In this document: positions 25,882 through 33,297 of the stretch, one piece after another
Layout: each line of letters starts with the position of its first letter
Numbering within the stretch: the first letter of the stretch is position 1
Assembly: GCA_023411175.1 (NCBI GenBank)
Contig: JAEYPB010000017.1
Span: 42,990 to 106,989 of the forward strand
From: Bacillota bacterium
Lineage (GTDB): Bacteria > Bacillota > Clostridia > Christensenellales > Aristaeellaceae
Direction of reading: 5' to 3'
Length of the DNA: 64,000 bases
Notes under the pieces: model-generated
Database searches by the model: none
Told to the model about the DNA's origin: nothing
The model's input: only the letters and a program-made list of their open reading frames with translations
Made by a program: the position numbers and the translations under genes

Positions 25882-25922
25882 CATCGATGGGTTCACTGGT
25901 TCATGTCCGCTACAGACCACCA
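25882..25922 (+). repeat. Decayed second copy of the tRNA-Val 3' half (att-like)
   Basis: 41 bases match tRNA positions 25122-25162 at 36 of 41, including the exact CATCGATGG start and TACAGACCACCA end. The T-arm no longer pairs (ACTGG against CCGCT), so it is not a functional tRNA. It lies 760 bases downstream in direct orientation, the arrangement expected of attL/attR around an element integrated at a tRNA 3' end. Confidence 0.8.
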
Positions 25923-25924
25923 AA

Positions 25925-26172
25925 AACCGCCCATTTGGAGCGGTTTCAAGGCAGCAAAAAACCCTGCCGGTTTTTTTGATGCGAAGGAAAAAACCCTGCG
26001 TGCGCCTGAAATCCTTCTGGAATTTCCGGGCGGCGCACTGACCAAAGGTGTGGATAGCGCCACCAGTATGCGTACTGATGGCGCTATCCCGTGCCCGGCG
26101 TACACGCCGCCGGGCACGATTGAACCCCGCGGAGACTTTGTTGGTGGTCTGAACCGCCCATTTGGGGCGGTT
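25925..26172 (+). repeat. Hairpin-bracketed dispersed repeat, copy A
   Basis: A core of 206 bp (25946-26151) is bracketed by two copies of one 21-base hairpin (25925-25945 and 26152-26172; 20 of 21 identical). Internal structures are a 17-bp hairpin (26052-26068 with 26073-26089), an 11-bp hairpin (26090-26100 with 26108-26118) and a T/A-rich hairpin after the left end. The core begins near TCAAGGCA and ends GGTGGTCTG. It lies between convergent genes; the right hairpin with TTTTTT (26171-26176) can serve as terminator. No open reading frame with protein-like content. Confidence 0.85.
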
Positions 26173-26183
26173 TTTTGCATACA

Positions 26184-28139
26184 TCACTTCAGAACAATTT
26201 CTCGATCTGCAGGCATCAGGGTCTGCTCGCCGCGCCAGATTAAAGTCCCTCCTTCGCGGCTGGCGAGTACCTTAAGGGTATTGTCTCGAAATGATACTCG
26301 AACGCTGCCGCCTTCAATGGGCACAATCCCCTCCATCCATTCAAGTCCAGCAAGGTCAGGAGCGCACTCAAAGGTCGCGTACCCGTCGGATGTCGGCCGG
26401 ACGCCGAGGAAATACCTCCCCAACAGGTAAATCGGGCTTGCGCCCCAAGCGTGGCAGAGGCTCTTGTCGTACTTGCCTCCATACATTGTAAGGTGTTCAT
26501 CGCCTTTTTTGAGCGGATCGTACTCCTCCCAGAATGTCGTTGCCCCGAGATTGATCATTCCGCCCCAATAGGCAAGCATGGCGTTCAGCGCCTTATCGGT
26601 CTGGCCGGTCGCGCAAAGTGCTTCCAGTTCATAGAACTTGAAATATGGTGTTTTGATCTGGGGAACAATAACGCTACTTATAACGGAATCTACGATCTCC
26701 TTTTTGCGCCCCTCGTCCGCGAAGCCCAGCAGAATCGCAAGCAGGTTGGCATGCCGCGTCACGTTATTCCGGCCGGATGCGAAACCGTCGACGTAGGCGC
26801 GCCGTTCCTCGCACCAGAATTTTTCTTCAATCCTCACGCGCAGCTGTTCCGCCGCGGAGCGGTATTCCAATTCATCAAGTCCCAGCACACGAGCGCAATG
26901 CGCCGCCGCCTCCAGCGCGCGGCAAAGAAGCATCTGCTCAGCGCAGACCGCACCCTCCTTGTCGAAATCCGACCAATCGATGAACACCCAATCCTTATCG
27001 CGCGCTACAATGAACCCGTCATTGTCGCGGCGGTCCAGGCAGAACTTCAAGAGGCTCTCAAGTCGGGGCCACAGGAACCGAATAAACTCGATGTCCCCCG
27101 TATGCCGATAGTAGTCGCCTGCGCCGATGATCCAGAACAGCGAATAGTCGACGATCGTATTCAGGTGCTGCTCCACCGGATCCTTACCCCGAAGCGCGGT
27201 CAATGTGCGCTTTACGATGTCCTTGTCAAAGAACAGGTAGTAACTGATGAGGTAACTTTGGTAGGCGTCGCCCGACCAGATCCAGCGGTCCCGCTTGACC
27301 CCATCGAGGAAGAATTCACGGCTGTTCAAATGGAATGTGTAGGCCGCCGTTTCCCAGATGCGGTTCAGCATTTCATTGGAGCATCGGAACGAGCCCTTCC
27401 ACTCAAGCGGCAAATACTCATAGTTCGCGCTCAACGAGTATTCCTGCCCGGCGTGAGGGATAAACACATACCGAAATGCCCGTGCCTGCATGATATGTTC
27501 GCTTACGCCTTCCGGCACGCTGTCTGTCAGGTAGGAGAACGCCGTATCCAGGGCTTCGCTCTCCGACTCACCGTAATAAACCGGCATCGGCGCGCCGGGC
27601 GTCAGGCGCTCGAACACCAACTGTGCGAATGTCTCCTTGCCAAAATCCCAAAGCACGCCATCTTTTGTTTCGCGGCAAGAGACCGGGAGGATCCGGTCGC
27701 GTTGAAATTCAAAAACGCCGGGATCCTGGTCGCGTAGCGTATACATGCTGTTATATCCCGCGGGCAGCCACTTGGACACCATGTGGTCCGCCATCCAGCC
27801 CTCGCCGCTTTCGAATACATCGCCCTCGACGTAGGCGCAGGGCAGGCCATAGGGCATGGCCACTTCGACGCACACCTCGTGCACGCCCTGTCCGAGTGGA
27901 ATATCCACATCGAGGGGGTGCTTGACCCCATCCACGGAAACATGCCCAACGCCTACGCACTGGACGCGGATCGTCTCAGGCTTTTCGAGTGAGGCCCTTC
28001 GCCGAAACCGGACGCTCTTCCAGCAATCATCTTGCCGCCACATCCCCGGCCAGTGCATTGCCCGTTCCTCGCGGCGGCAATTCACGAGCAGTGCATGATG
28101 AATTTCAAAATCCCCGGGGTACCAAATCCAATGCGCCAT
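26184..28139 (-). CDS. GH78-family alpha-L-rhamnosidase-like protein
   Basis: 651 residues, shorter than the usual 900 or more because some N-terminal beta domains are absent. The (alpha/alpha)6 catalytic domain is recognisable: FFLDGVKRDRWIWSGDAYQS corresponds to the acidic active-site stretch, and NLGATTFWEEYDP holds the presumed catalytic base Glu. The usual general-acid Glu in DCPQREERLGW-type enzymes aligns with Asp here. No signal peptide, so it acts on imported oligosaccharides or glycosides. Good GGGAGGAAC before the ATG. Its promoter has a 19-bp spacer and sits in the divergent region with merR. Confidence 0.85.
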   Translation of the reverse strand: MAHWIWYPGDFEIHHALLVNCRREERAMHWPGMWRQDDCWKSVRFRRRASLEKPETIRVQCVGVGHVSVDGVKHPLDVDIPLGQGVHEVCVEVAMPYGLPCAYVEGDVFESGEGWMADHMVSKWLPAGYNSMYTLRDQDPGVFEFQRDRILPVSCRETKDGVLWDFGKETFAQLVFERLTPGAPMPVYYGESESEALDTAFSYLTDSVPEGVSEHIMQARAFRYVFIPHAGQEYSLSANYEYLPLEWKGSFRCSNEMLNRIWETAAYTFHLNSREFFLDGVKRDRWIWSGDAYQSYLISYYLFFDKDIVKRTLTALRGKDPVEQHLNTIVDYSLFWIIGAGDYYRHTGDIEFIRFLWPRLESLLKFCLDRRDNDGFIVARDKDWVFIDWSDFDKEGAVCAEQMLLCRALEAAAHCARVLGLDELEYRSAAEQLRVRIEEKFWCEERRAYVDGFASGRNNVTRHANLLAILLGFADEGRKKEIVDSVISSVIVPQIKTPYFKFYELEALCATGQTDKALNAMLAYWGGMINLGATTFWEEYDPLKKGDEHLTMYGGKYDKSLCHAWGASPIYLLGRYFLGVRPTSDGYATFECAPDLAGLEWMEGIVPIEGGSVRVSFRDNTLKVLASREGGTLIWRGEQTLMPADREIVLK

Positions 28140-28203
28140 GGTACGTTCCTCCCGATCTTTGACAGATGCCCGCAGATTCTTGAGGGCTTGTCAACATGAC
28201 CCC

Positions 28204-28234
28204 AGTATAGAGCCTCCAGTTGACTCTAGGTCAA
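28204..28234 (-). promoter_or_regulatory. MerR-type promoter of the rhamnosidase gene
   Basis: Minus strand TTGACC (28234-28229), a 19-bp spacer and TATACT (28209-28204). The overlong spacer contains a dyad with TAGAGTCAACT, close to the box at the merR start and the MFS promoter. Such 19-bp spacers are the hallmark of promoters activated by MerR-family DNA twisting. Confidence 0.75.
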
Positions 28235-28284
28235 CCGGGTATTTCCGTTAATTTCAATGCAAACTGGGAAGCCCGGTATCGCGG

Positions 28285-28313
28285 TTGACAGAAGCGCAAT
28301 CCCATGATAAAAT
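28285..28313 (+). promoter_or_regulatory. Promoter of merR-like gene
   Basis: TTGACA (28285-28290), 17-bp spacer, TAAAAT (28308-28313): normal spacing, so constitutive unless repressed by the operator at its start point. Confidence 0.75.
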
Positions 28314-28317
28314 CTTA

Positions 28318-28339
28318 AACATAGAGTGAACTCTATGTT
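28318..28339. promoter_or_regulatory. Palindromic operator at the merR transcription start
   Basis: A perfect 10-bp inverted repeat around 2 bases, with core TAGAGTGAACTCTA. It covers the expected start site, a position for autorepression. The core TAGAG-N2-AACT recurs in the rhamnosidase promoter spacer and, as TAGAGAGAACT, in the MFS promoter spacer. Confidence 0.75.
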
Positions 28340-28357
28340 TGAAAGAGGTGGATTTTC

Positions 28358-28765
28358 TTGGCATTTTTGATTGGCGAGGTCGCCGAAAAACTGAATCTCT
28401 CCGTGTATACCCTCCGGTACTACGATAAAGAGGGGTTGATACCTTTTGTTGAGCGCACCGCCAGCGGCACGCGCCTTTTCAGCGAATCCGATGTGGGCGC
28501 GTTGAAGATCATCGAATGCCTGAAGGCCACCGGAATGCCGATCAAAGACATCCGGCAGTTCATCGACTGGTGCGCCCAGGGCGACGCGACGCTGAAGCAG
28601 CGGTACGATATGTTCATGGGTCGGAAGGCCGCCGTTGAGGCCCGGATGGAAGAACTGAAAAAGACTCTGGAGCTTGTGGAGCACAAGTGTTGGTACTACA
28701 AAACGGCTCTGGAAGCCGGGAATGAGTGCCCCGACAACTGCTCGGAAGAGGCCACGGTGGGATAG
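28358..28765 (+). CDS. MerR-family regulator (AdhR/NmlR-like)
   Basis: 135 residues: an N-terminal MerR helix-turn-helix (LIGEVAEKLNLSVYTLRYYD, KEGLIPFVER), a wing ending SGTRLFSESDV, then IKDIRQFIDWCAQGD and a long dimerisation helix. The single Cys in DWCAQGD and a C-terminal pair (ECPDNC) could sense electrophiles or thiol stress as in the AdhR/NmlR group. TTG 28358 is the start, with GAGGTG 7 bases upstream. It is divergent from the rhamnosidase gene. Three matching boxes in the region suggest it controls itself, the rhamnosidase and the MFS/reductase operon. Confidence 0.88.
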   Translation: MAFLIGEVAEKLNLSVYTLRYYDKEGLIPFVERTASGTRLFSESDVGALKIIECLKATGMPIKDIRQFIDWCAQGDATLKQRYDMFMGRKAAVEARMEELKKTLELVEHKCWYYKTALEAGNECPDNCSEEATVG

Positions 28766-28795
28766 AGGGAGGGCAATCTGTCAGAATCCTTCAAA

Positions 28796-29068
28796 GCGTC
28801 GAGCGCCGTATCGCAACGGCGCTCAACGCACAGACCATCAACAAAGTCCCCGCGGGGTTTCAATCGTGCCCGGCGGCGTGTACGCCGGGCACGGGATAGC
28901 GCCATCAGTACGCAAACTGGTGGCGCTATCCGCACCTTTGGTCAGTGCGCCGCCCGGAAGTTCCAGAGAATTTCAGGCGCACGCAGGAGTTTCCCACCGC
29001 ATCAAAAAACCCGACGGGGTTTTTGATGCCTTGAGCATCGAGCGCCGTATCGCAACGGCGCTCAACGC
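28796..29068 (-). repeat. Hairpin-bracketed dispersed repeat, copy B
   Basis: Inverted relative to copies A and C. A 205-bp core (28830-29034) is bracketed by two copies of one 34-base hairpin unit (28796-28829 and 29035-29068; 33 of 34 identical). The hairpin has a 9-bp stem GAGCGCCGT/ACGGCGCTC unrelated to that of copy A or C. The core matches copies A and C over nearly its whole length, including the two inner hairpins. It occupies the space between the convergent merR and aldo-keto reductase genes. Confidence 0.85.
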
Positions 29069-29099
29069 CTTTTGGGGTTCCGCGCCTGGTTAGCCTGCC

Positions 29100-30209
29100 T
29101 CACTTCATTGCTTCCGCAAGCTCGCGCAAGAGATTCGGAATGTCGAACCCTTGCGGGCAGTGGCCAGTACAGGCGCCGCACCTGATGCAGGCGGCGGGCT
29201 GCTTATCCTCGGGCAAGTCTCGCAGCGTGGCCGTACGCCATGCGCCGTCAAACTTGGTTTCGTTATACACTGACAAAAGTCTCGGGATGTCGAGCCCCGC
29301 CGGGCAATCGTTCACACAGTAGCGGCACGAAGTGCAGGGCACGGCAACGCTGGACCTGTACAGGGTGCACGCCCGCATGAGAAAATCGCTCTCCGCGTCT
29401 GACAAGGGCGCGTACTCCGAAAACGTGCGAACGTTGTCTTCAACCTGATTCACGTCCGACATGCCGCTCAGCACGACAGAAACGTTTGGAAGCCGCATCA
29501 GCCAGCGCATCGCCCACGATGCGATCGACCGCCCAGGCAGGGCTTCTTCCAGCAGCGCGTTCCCCTCCGGCGTGAGGGATGCAAGCTGCCCTCCGTGTAC
29601 GGGTTCCATCACCATGATGGGGATGCCCCGCTCGGTCAGAATTTTGTACTGCCGCTTTGCCGTGCTGTACACCCAGTCATAATAGTTCAGTTGGATCTGC
29701 GCGAAATCCCACGGATGATGATTCACGACGCGCTCCAGTATTTCAGGGCTCCCATGAAACGAGAATCCCAGATACCGGATACGCCCCATCCGCTTCTCAC
29801 CCATCAGGTACTCTACACAACCGTTGGTCAGGTACTCATCCGCGATATGGTCCATGATCCCGTGCAGCAGGTAAAAGTCGATGCGATCCGTTTGCAGGCG
29901 CTTCAGCTGTTCCTCAAACACCGCCTGGTAGTCGGGGTTCGCCGGGAGCGAATACTTGTCCGCCAGGTAATAGCTGTCCCTGGGATAACCGGCCAGCGCT
30001 TCTCCGAGAAACGGTTCGGACTCGCTGTTGTGATAAAAGTAGGCTGTGTCAAAGTAGTTGACGCCGCAGGCGATCACCCGGTCAATGATCCCTTGCGCTT
30101 TCACGCGGTCGATGGGCGCGCCCGGAACGCCACCGACTGTCGGAAACCGCATATTGCCCATGCCGAGCCGGGACAATTCAACTTCACTCTTAAACCGAAC
30201 GTACTGCAT
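29100..30209 (-). CDS. Aldo-keto reductase with C-terminal 2x[4Fe-4S] ferredoxin domain
   Basis: 369 residues. An AKR barrel comes first: catalytic Asp and Tyr in NYFDTAYFYH, Lys in LADKYSL, His in FYLLHGIMD. The C-terminal ferredoxin-like tail has CTSCRYCVNDCP and CIRCGACTGHCP, two [4Fe-4S] sites. This YdhF/elongated AKR type is common in anaerobes and suggests a flow of electrons between ferredoxin and a carbonyl substrate. ATG 30209 gives MQYVRFKSEVELSRLGMG; the longer upstream frame is rejected. It overlaps the MFS gene by 20 bases and is cotranscribed with it. Confidence 0.9.
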   Translation of the reverse strand: MQYVRFKSEVELSRLGMGNMRFPTVGGVPGAPIDRVKAQGIIDRVIACGVNYFDTAYFYHNSESEPFLGEALAGYPRDSYYLADKYSLPANPDYQAVFEEQLKRLQTDRIDFYLLHGIMDHIADEYLTNGCVEYLMGEKRMGRIRYLGFSFHGSPEILERVVNHHPWDFAQIQLNYYDWVYSTAKRQYKILTERGIPIMVMEPVHGGQLASLTPEGNALLEEALPGRSIASWAMRWLMRLPNVSVVLSGMSDVNQVEDNVRTFSEYAPLSDAESDFLMRACTLYRSSVAVPCTSCRYCVNDCPAGLDIPRLLSVYNETKFDGAWRTATLRDLPEDKQPAACIRCGACTGHCPQGFDIPNLLRELAEAMK

Positions 30210-31434
30210 GGCTCTCCCCCCTCTTCCGGATTGCTCTTGCGGCCAGGACGACGACAACGTTTCCAACGACCGACAGCGTGATGGCGCCTTGCAGCATCGC
30301 TTGAGGGCCATAGGCGTCCAGAATCCGTCCCCCGGCGAAGCTGGCCCCGATGCTTCCGATCGCCATCGCGCTCCCCAGATAAGCCTGCCCCTTCACCTTG
30401 TCGCCCTCTCCCATCATCTGGTTTACGTAGTATACGCTTGTGGGGGCGAACAGCGCATAGCCGAACATGTGCAGGATCTGCGCGAAATACAGGCCGGTCA
30501 CATCGGGCGCAAAGAGGATTGCGACGGTCTTCACGGTGAAGAACAGCGCCGACACCTGAATGAGCACACCGCATTTCACCCTGCGGCTCAGCCACATAAA
30601 GCCGATCATCATGGGGATTTCCATCGCCGCGCCGATCGCCGCCACGATGCCAAGGCTTACACTGTCTCCGCCTTTTGACGTGATGATCTGCAAAAAGTAC
30701 GTCTGGGTCGCTGCAAGGTTCAGATACACCAGCGCAATGCCCGTAAGCAGCGCCAAAAAGCCTCTGTTCCTCCTGAAAAAACCCCTCTCTCCAGGTTGTG
30801 ACGCGGCATCTTCAGGTGCCGGTTCCGGGGAACGGAGCGGAAGAGCGTCCTCGGCTGCCTTGCCGAGCCGGAAGGAGGCGACAAACAGCAGCATCCCTCC
30901 GAAGGTCAGGATATTGAACCAAGGAACCGCCGCGCCGGAATACCTGGCCACCGCACCGCCGATGATGGCGGAGAGGATGGCATACGTGACCGAACCCGCC
31001 GCCCGCGCCACTCCGTAGTTGATGGCAATCCCGCGGTCCTGAAAAGAGAAATTCATCAAACTGACGAGCGGCTGAAGCGCGAGCGCCAGGACCATAATGG
31101 ATACATAGACGACCATCGTCGCCCCAGTTCCGGGCAGCCCGGTACATAGAACGATCGACAATCCAAGCAGCGCAACCAGCAATCCGGAGGTCATCGCACG
31201 AACCGAAATCCTCCTTCCGCTGCCTACAAAACCGCCGAACGTCATCTGCAGGATCGTGGCCCCGATCGCCCCCAATGCGATCACAGATCCGATCTGCGAA
31301 TTGTCAAATCCCCTGTACAACAGAAAGGCCGACGCAAATGCCGATACCGGCGCCATGGAGCCGTAGTACATCCCCTGTATGCCCGCGTACTTCGCGGTCA
31401 GCATTTGATCGATCCCAAGCATCGGTTTCTTCAC
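30190..31434 (-). CDS. MFS transporter
   Basis: 414 residues with about 12 hydrophobic segments and a central loop rich in Pro/Glu/Arg (SPEPAPEDAASQPGERGF). The pattern (ILQMTFGGFVGSGRRISVRA, NYGVARAAGSVTYA) resembles the MFS_1-like/sugar or nucleoside:proton symporter group. Together with the overlapping reductase it forms a two-gene unit behind a promoter with a 19-bp spacer. The substrate may be linked to rhamnoside use because the same regulator box precedes the rhamnosidase gene; this is inference. Confidence 0.85.
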   Translation of the reverse strand: MKKPMLGIDQMLTAKYAGIQGMYYGSMAPVSAFASAFLLYRGFDNSQIGSVIALGAIGATILQMTFGGFVGSGRRISVRAMTSGLLVALLGLSIVLCTGLPGTGATMVVYVSIMVLALALQPLVSLMNFSFQDRGIAINYGVARAAGSVTYAILSAIIGGAVARYSGAAVPWFNILTFGGMLLFVASFRLGKAAEDALPLRSPEPAPEDAASQPGERGFFRRNRGFLALLTGIALVYLNLAATQTYFLQIITSKGGDSVSLGIVAAIGAAMEIPMMIGFMWLSRRVKCGVLIQVSALFFTVKTVAILFAPDVTGLYFAQILHMFGYALFAPTSVYYVNQMMGEGDKVKGQAYLGSAMAIGSIGASFAGGRILDAYGPQAMLQGAITLSVVGNVVVVLAARAIRKRGESHAVRSV

Positions 31435-31472
31435 CGCTTTGATCGTCCGTCACCTCCATATCGTTCGGGAAT

Positions 31473-31503
31473 ATCCTATCACCTCGAGTTCTCTCTAAGT
31501 CAA
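31473..31503 (-). promoter_or_regulatory. MerR-type promoter of the MFS/reductase operon
   Basis: Minus strand TTGACT (31503-31498), a 19-bp spacer and TAGGAT (31478-31473). The spacer carries a dyad CTTAGAG/CTCGAGG; its 18-base centre matches the rhamnosidase promoter at 14 of 18 positions. Confidence 0.7.
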
Positions 31504-31829
31504 GGGGGGAAATGGTTTGTTTTCACGCAATGGCCGTTAAAAAAACGCTAAAAGGATCGGCACGCCTGCGCCAACCGCTTTATCTGGATGGTGCAGGCAA
31601 CGAAGATGGGGACGCGGGGATTATCCAACCGCGCAATCTAACCTTAGATTACTGAAGATATATGTAGAGAATCCACCTTCTCGATACAGGTCGCCGCAAT
31701 ATCCGTTCGTCGGATATTGCGGCGGAGAATCCGTGTGGGCGTTCGATTCCCTTTACCTCTTGCTGCCTCACGCATAATCGCGTGGCCGGCTCCTTTCGGA
31801 GGGTGCGGCAAAAGATGATTCAAGTGACG
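31504..31829. other. Gene-free stretch with hairpins
   Basis: No gene seen. It contains a perfect AATCTAA-CC-TTAGATT dyad (31635-31650) and a 14-bp perfect hairpin (31692-31705 with 31711-31724, loop TTCGT) that has no T-tract on either side. A 15-base direct repeat starting CGCATAATCG occurs at 31771-31785 and again inside the helicase 3' end (31885-31899), so part of this space may be a decayed duplicate of the helicase end. Confidence 0.5.
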
Positions 31830-32972
31830 TTATACCGCGGCCACCAAGGTCGGCGCCATCCGCTGGATTGCCGCGTTTGTGTCGCGCATAATCGCGTGGA
31901 GCCTACTGGTTTCCTGGCGATAGATCAGCGTATGGGCGGTACCCAGGCGGTCTGCACGCCCCGTGCGGCCAATTCTGTGGACGTAGCTCTCGCTGTCGAT
32001 GGGAAGGTCGAAATTTACGACCAGATCGATGTTCTGTACGTCGATTCCGCGCGCGGCGACGTCGGTCGCTACGAGGATATCAAGCCTACCGGTTCGGAAG
32101 GAATTCATGATCCTCTCCCGCTTTAGCTGGTTGATGTCGCCGTGCAGCGCATCCGCCTTCAGGCCTTCCCTTCTCAGGTCCTCACACAGCGCGTCCGCCA
32201 TGCGCTTGGTATTGACAAACACCAAACAGAGGTTGCGCTCCGCGCCCTTCAGCAAGGCCAGCAACTCCGTTTTCTTGGCGCCGCCGCTCACGGTGGTATA
32301 GAACTGCCGAACCGATTTCACGGTCAGCGCATCCTGCCGGATGACGATATGCTTCGCATTTCGCTGGTAGTTCCTGGCAATCTCCTGGATTCCCCTGGGG
32401 AGCGTTGCCGAGAACAGAACCGTCTGGCGCTTGCTAGGTCCCGCATGCAGGATGTAGTTCAAATCGTCCTTGAAACCCATGTCCAGCATGCGATCCGCTT
32501 CGTCTAGCACCACCGTTTTGACCGAACTCAGGTTGACGGAACCGCGGTCGATATGGTCGATCAACCTTCCGGGCGTGGCGACGATGATCTGCGGACGCCT
32601 GCGCAAGGCATCAAACTGCCGGTAGATGCTCTCTCCGCCGTACAGCGTGGCGATGCGAAGACCCTTTTTGAATCGCGTCAGCTGATAGAGAACTCTCGTG
32701 GTCTGAATCGCCAGCTCACGGGTCGGGCTCAGGATGAGCGCCTGCGCGTTCACGGCGCGCGCGTCGGTCATCTGGGCAATCGGGATGCCAAACGCACCGG
32801 TCTTGCCTGTGCCGGTTGGCGCCTGCACGATCAGATCCTCTCCTGTAAGGAAGGTGGGAATCGTCTTTTCCTGCACGGGGGTTGCCTTTAAGAAGCCCAT
32901 GGCGTCGATCGCTCGTTTGACATCGCCCGCCAGTTCGATCCCTGCAAATACCCTGTTGTTTTCTTCGTTCAT
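31830..32972 (-). CDS. DEAD-box RNA helicase, short form
   Basis: 380 residues, core only, with no C-terminal RNA-binding extension. Motifs in order: Q motif near TPVQEKTIP, APTGTGKTGAFGIP (I), PTRELAIQ (Ia), TPGRLIDHI (Ib), VLDEADRML (II), LFSATL (III), VFVNTKRMADAL (IV), VATDVAARGID (V) and HRIGRTGR (VI). Likely remodels RNA in ribosome assembly or cold adaptation. It is monocistronic with its own promoter and a roughly 120-base leader that folds into a long hairpin, suggesting control at the RNA level. Confidence 0.93.
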   Translation of the reverse strand: MNEENNRVFAGIELAGDVKRAIDAMGFLKATPVQEKTIPTFLTGEDLIVQAPTGTGKTGAFGIPIAQMTDARAVNAQALILSPTRELAIQTTRVLYQLTRFKKGLRIATLYGGESIYRQFDALRRRPQIIVATPGRLIDHIDRGSVNLSSVKTVVLDEADRMLDMGFKDDLNYILHAGPSKRQTVLFSATLPRGIQEIARNYQRNAKHIVIRQDALTVKSVRQFYTTVSGGAKKTELLALLKGAERNLCLVFVNTKRMADALCEDLRREGLKADALHGDINQLKRERIMNSFRTGRLDILVATDVAARGIDVQNIDLVVNFDLPIDSESYVHRIGRTGRADRLGTAHTLIYRQETSRLHAIMRDTNAAIQRMAPTLVAAV

Positions 32973-33019
32973 AAATCTCCAATCTTTCTCTACCGATCAG
33001 GCAGTTTCTGAGCATATAG

Positions 33020-33073
33020 AAACCCCGTATTTCTGTAAACCGTTAAACTTCGATTTACACAAATACGAGGTTT
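33020..33073 (-). promoter_or_regulatory. Long hairpin in the helicase 5' leader
   Basis: A 13-base arm (33020-33032) pairs with 33061-33073 with one mismatch, continued by TGTAAA/TTTACA after single-base bulges; the loop is 14 bases. It is AU-rich in the middle and lies about 50 bases before the helicase start. It could be an autoregulatory or temperature-sensitive leader element. Confidence 0.6.
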
Positions 33074-33097
33074 ACCACTTACTTTGAACTTATTCTT

Positions 33098-33126
33098 ATC
33101 ATACCACCGGCGAGATCATAAGTCAA
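33098..33126 (-). promoter_or_regulatory. Promoter of the DEAD-box helicase gene
   Basis: Minus strand TTGACT (33126-33121), 17-bp spacer, TATGAT (33103-33098). Transcription would start near 33091, giving a leader of roughly 120 bases. Confidence 0.75.
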
Positions 33127-33194
33127 ATTAAGATTATGCCCGTAAAATCAAACCCTTTCGGCTAACTTTGCCATCCAATCCATGCACACCCATG

Positions 33195-33222
33195 TTTACG
33201 CGGCAGGAATTTGTGGTAAAAT
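33195..33222 (+). promoter_or_regulatory. Possible promoter of the oxidoreductase operon
   Basis: TTTACG (33195-33200), 16-bp spacer, TAAAAT (33217-33222). The -35 is weak, so the call is tentative. Confidence 0.4.
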
Positions 33223-33297
33223 GCTTATGTATGTCAATGCGGCCTGGTGCGCGCATTCGGCATTCATTCGCGCAAAACGACGAGCGGGAGGGCTGTT

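Noticed and set aside
25882..25922. A second functional tRNA
   Set aside because: There is no 5' half, and the T-arm does not pair.
25946..26151. The repeat core as a CRISPR array
   Set aside because: Only three dispersed units tens of kilobases apart, no regular spacers and no cas genes.
25946..26151. Small proteins encoded by the repeat copies
   Set aside because: Open frames crossing the copies are Arg-rich, follow the hairpins, lack ribosome-binding sites and are not kept in the same frame in all three copies.
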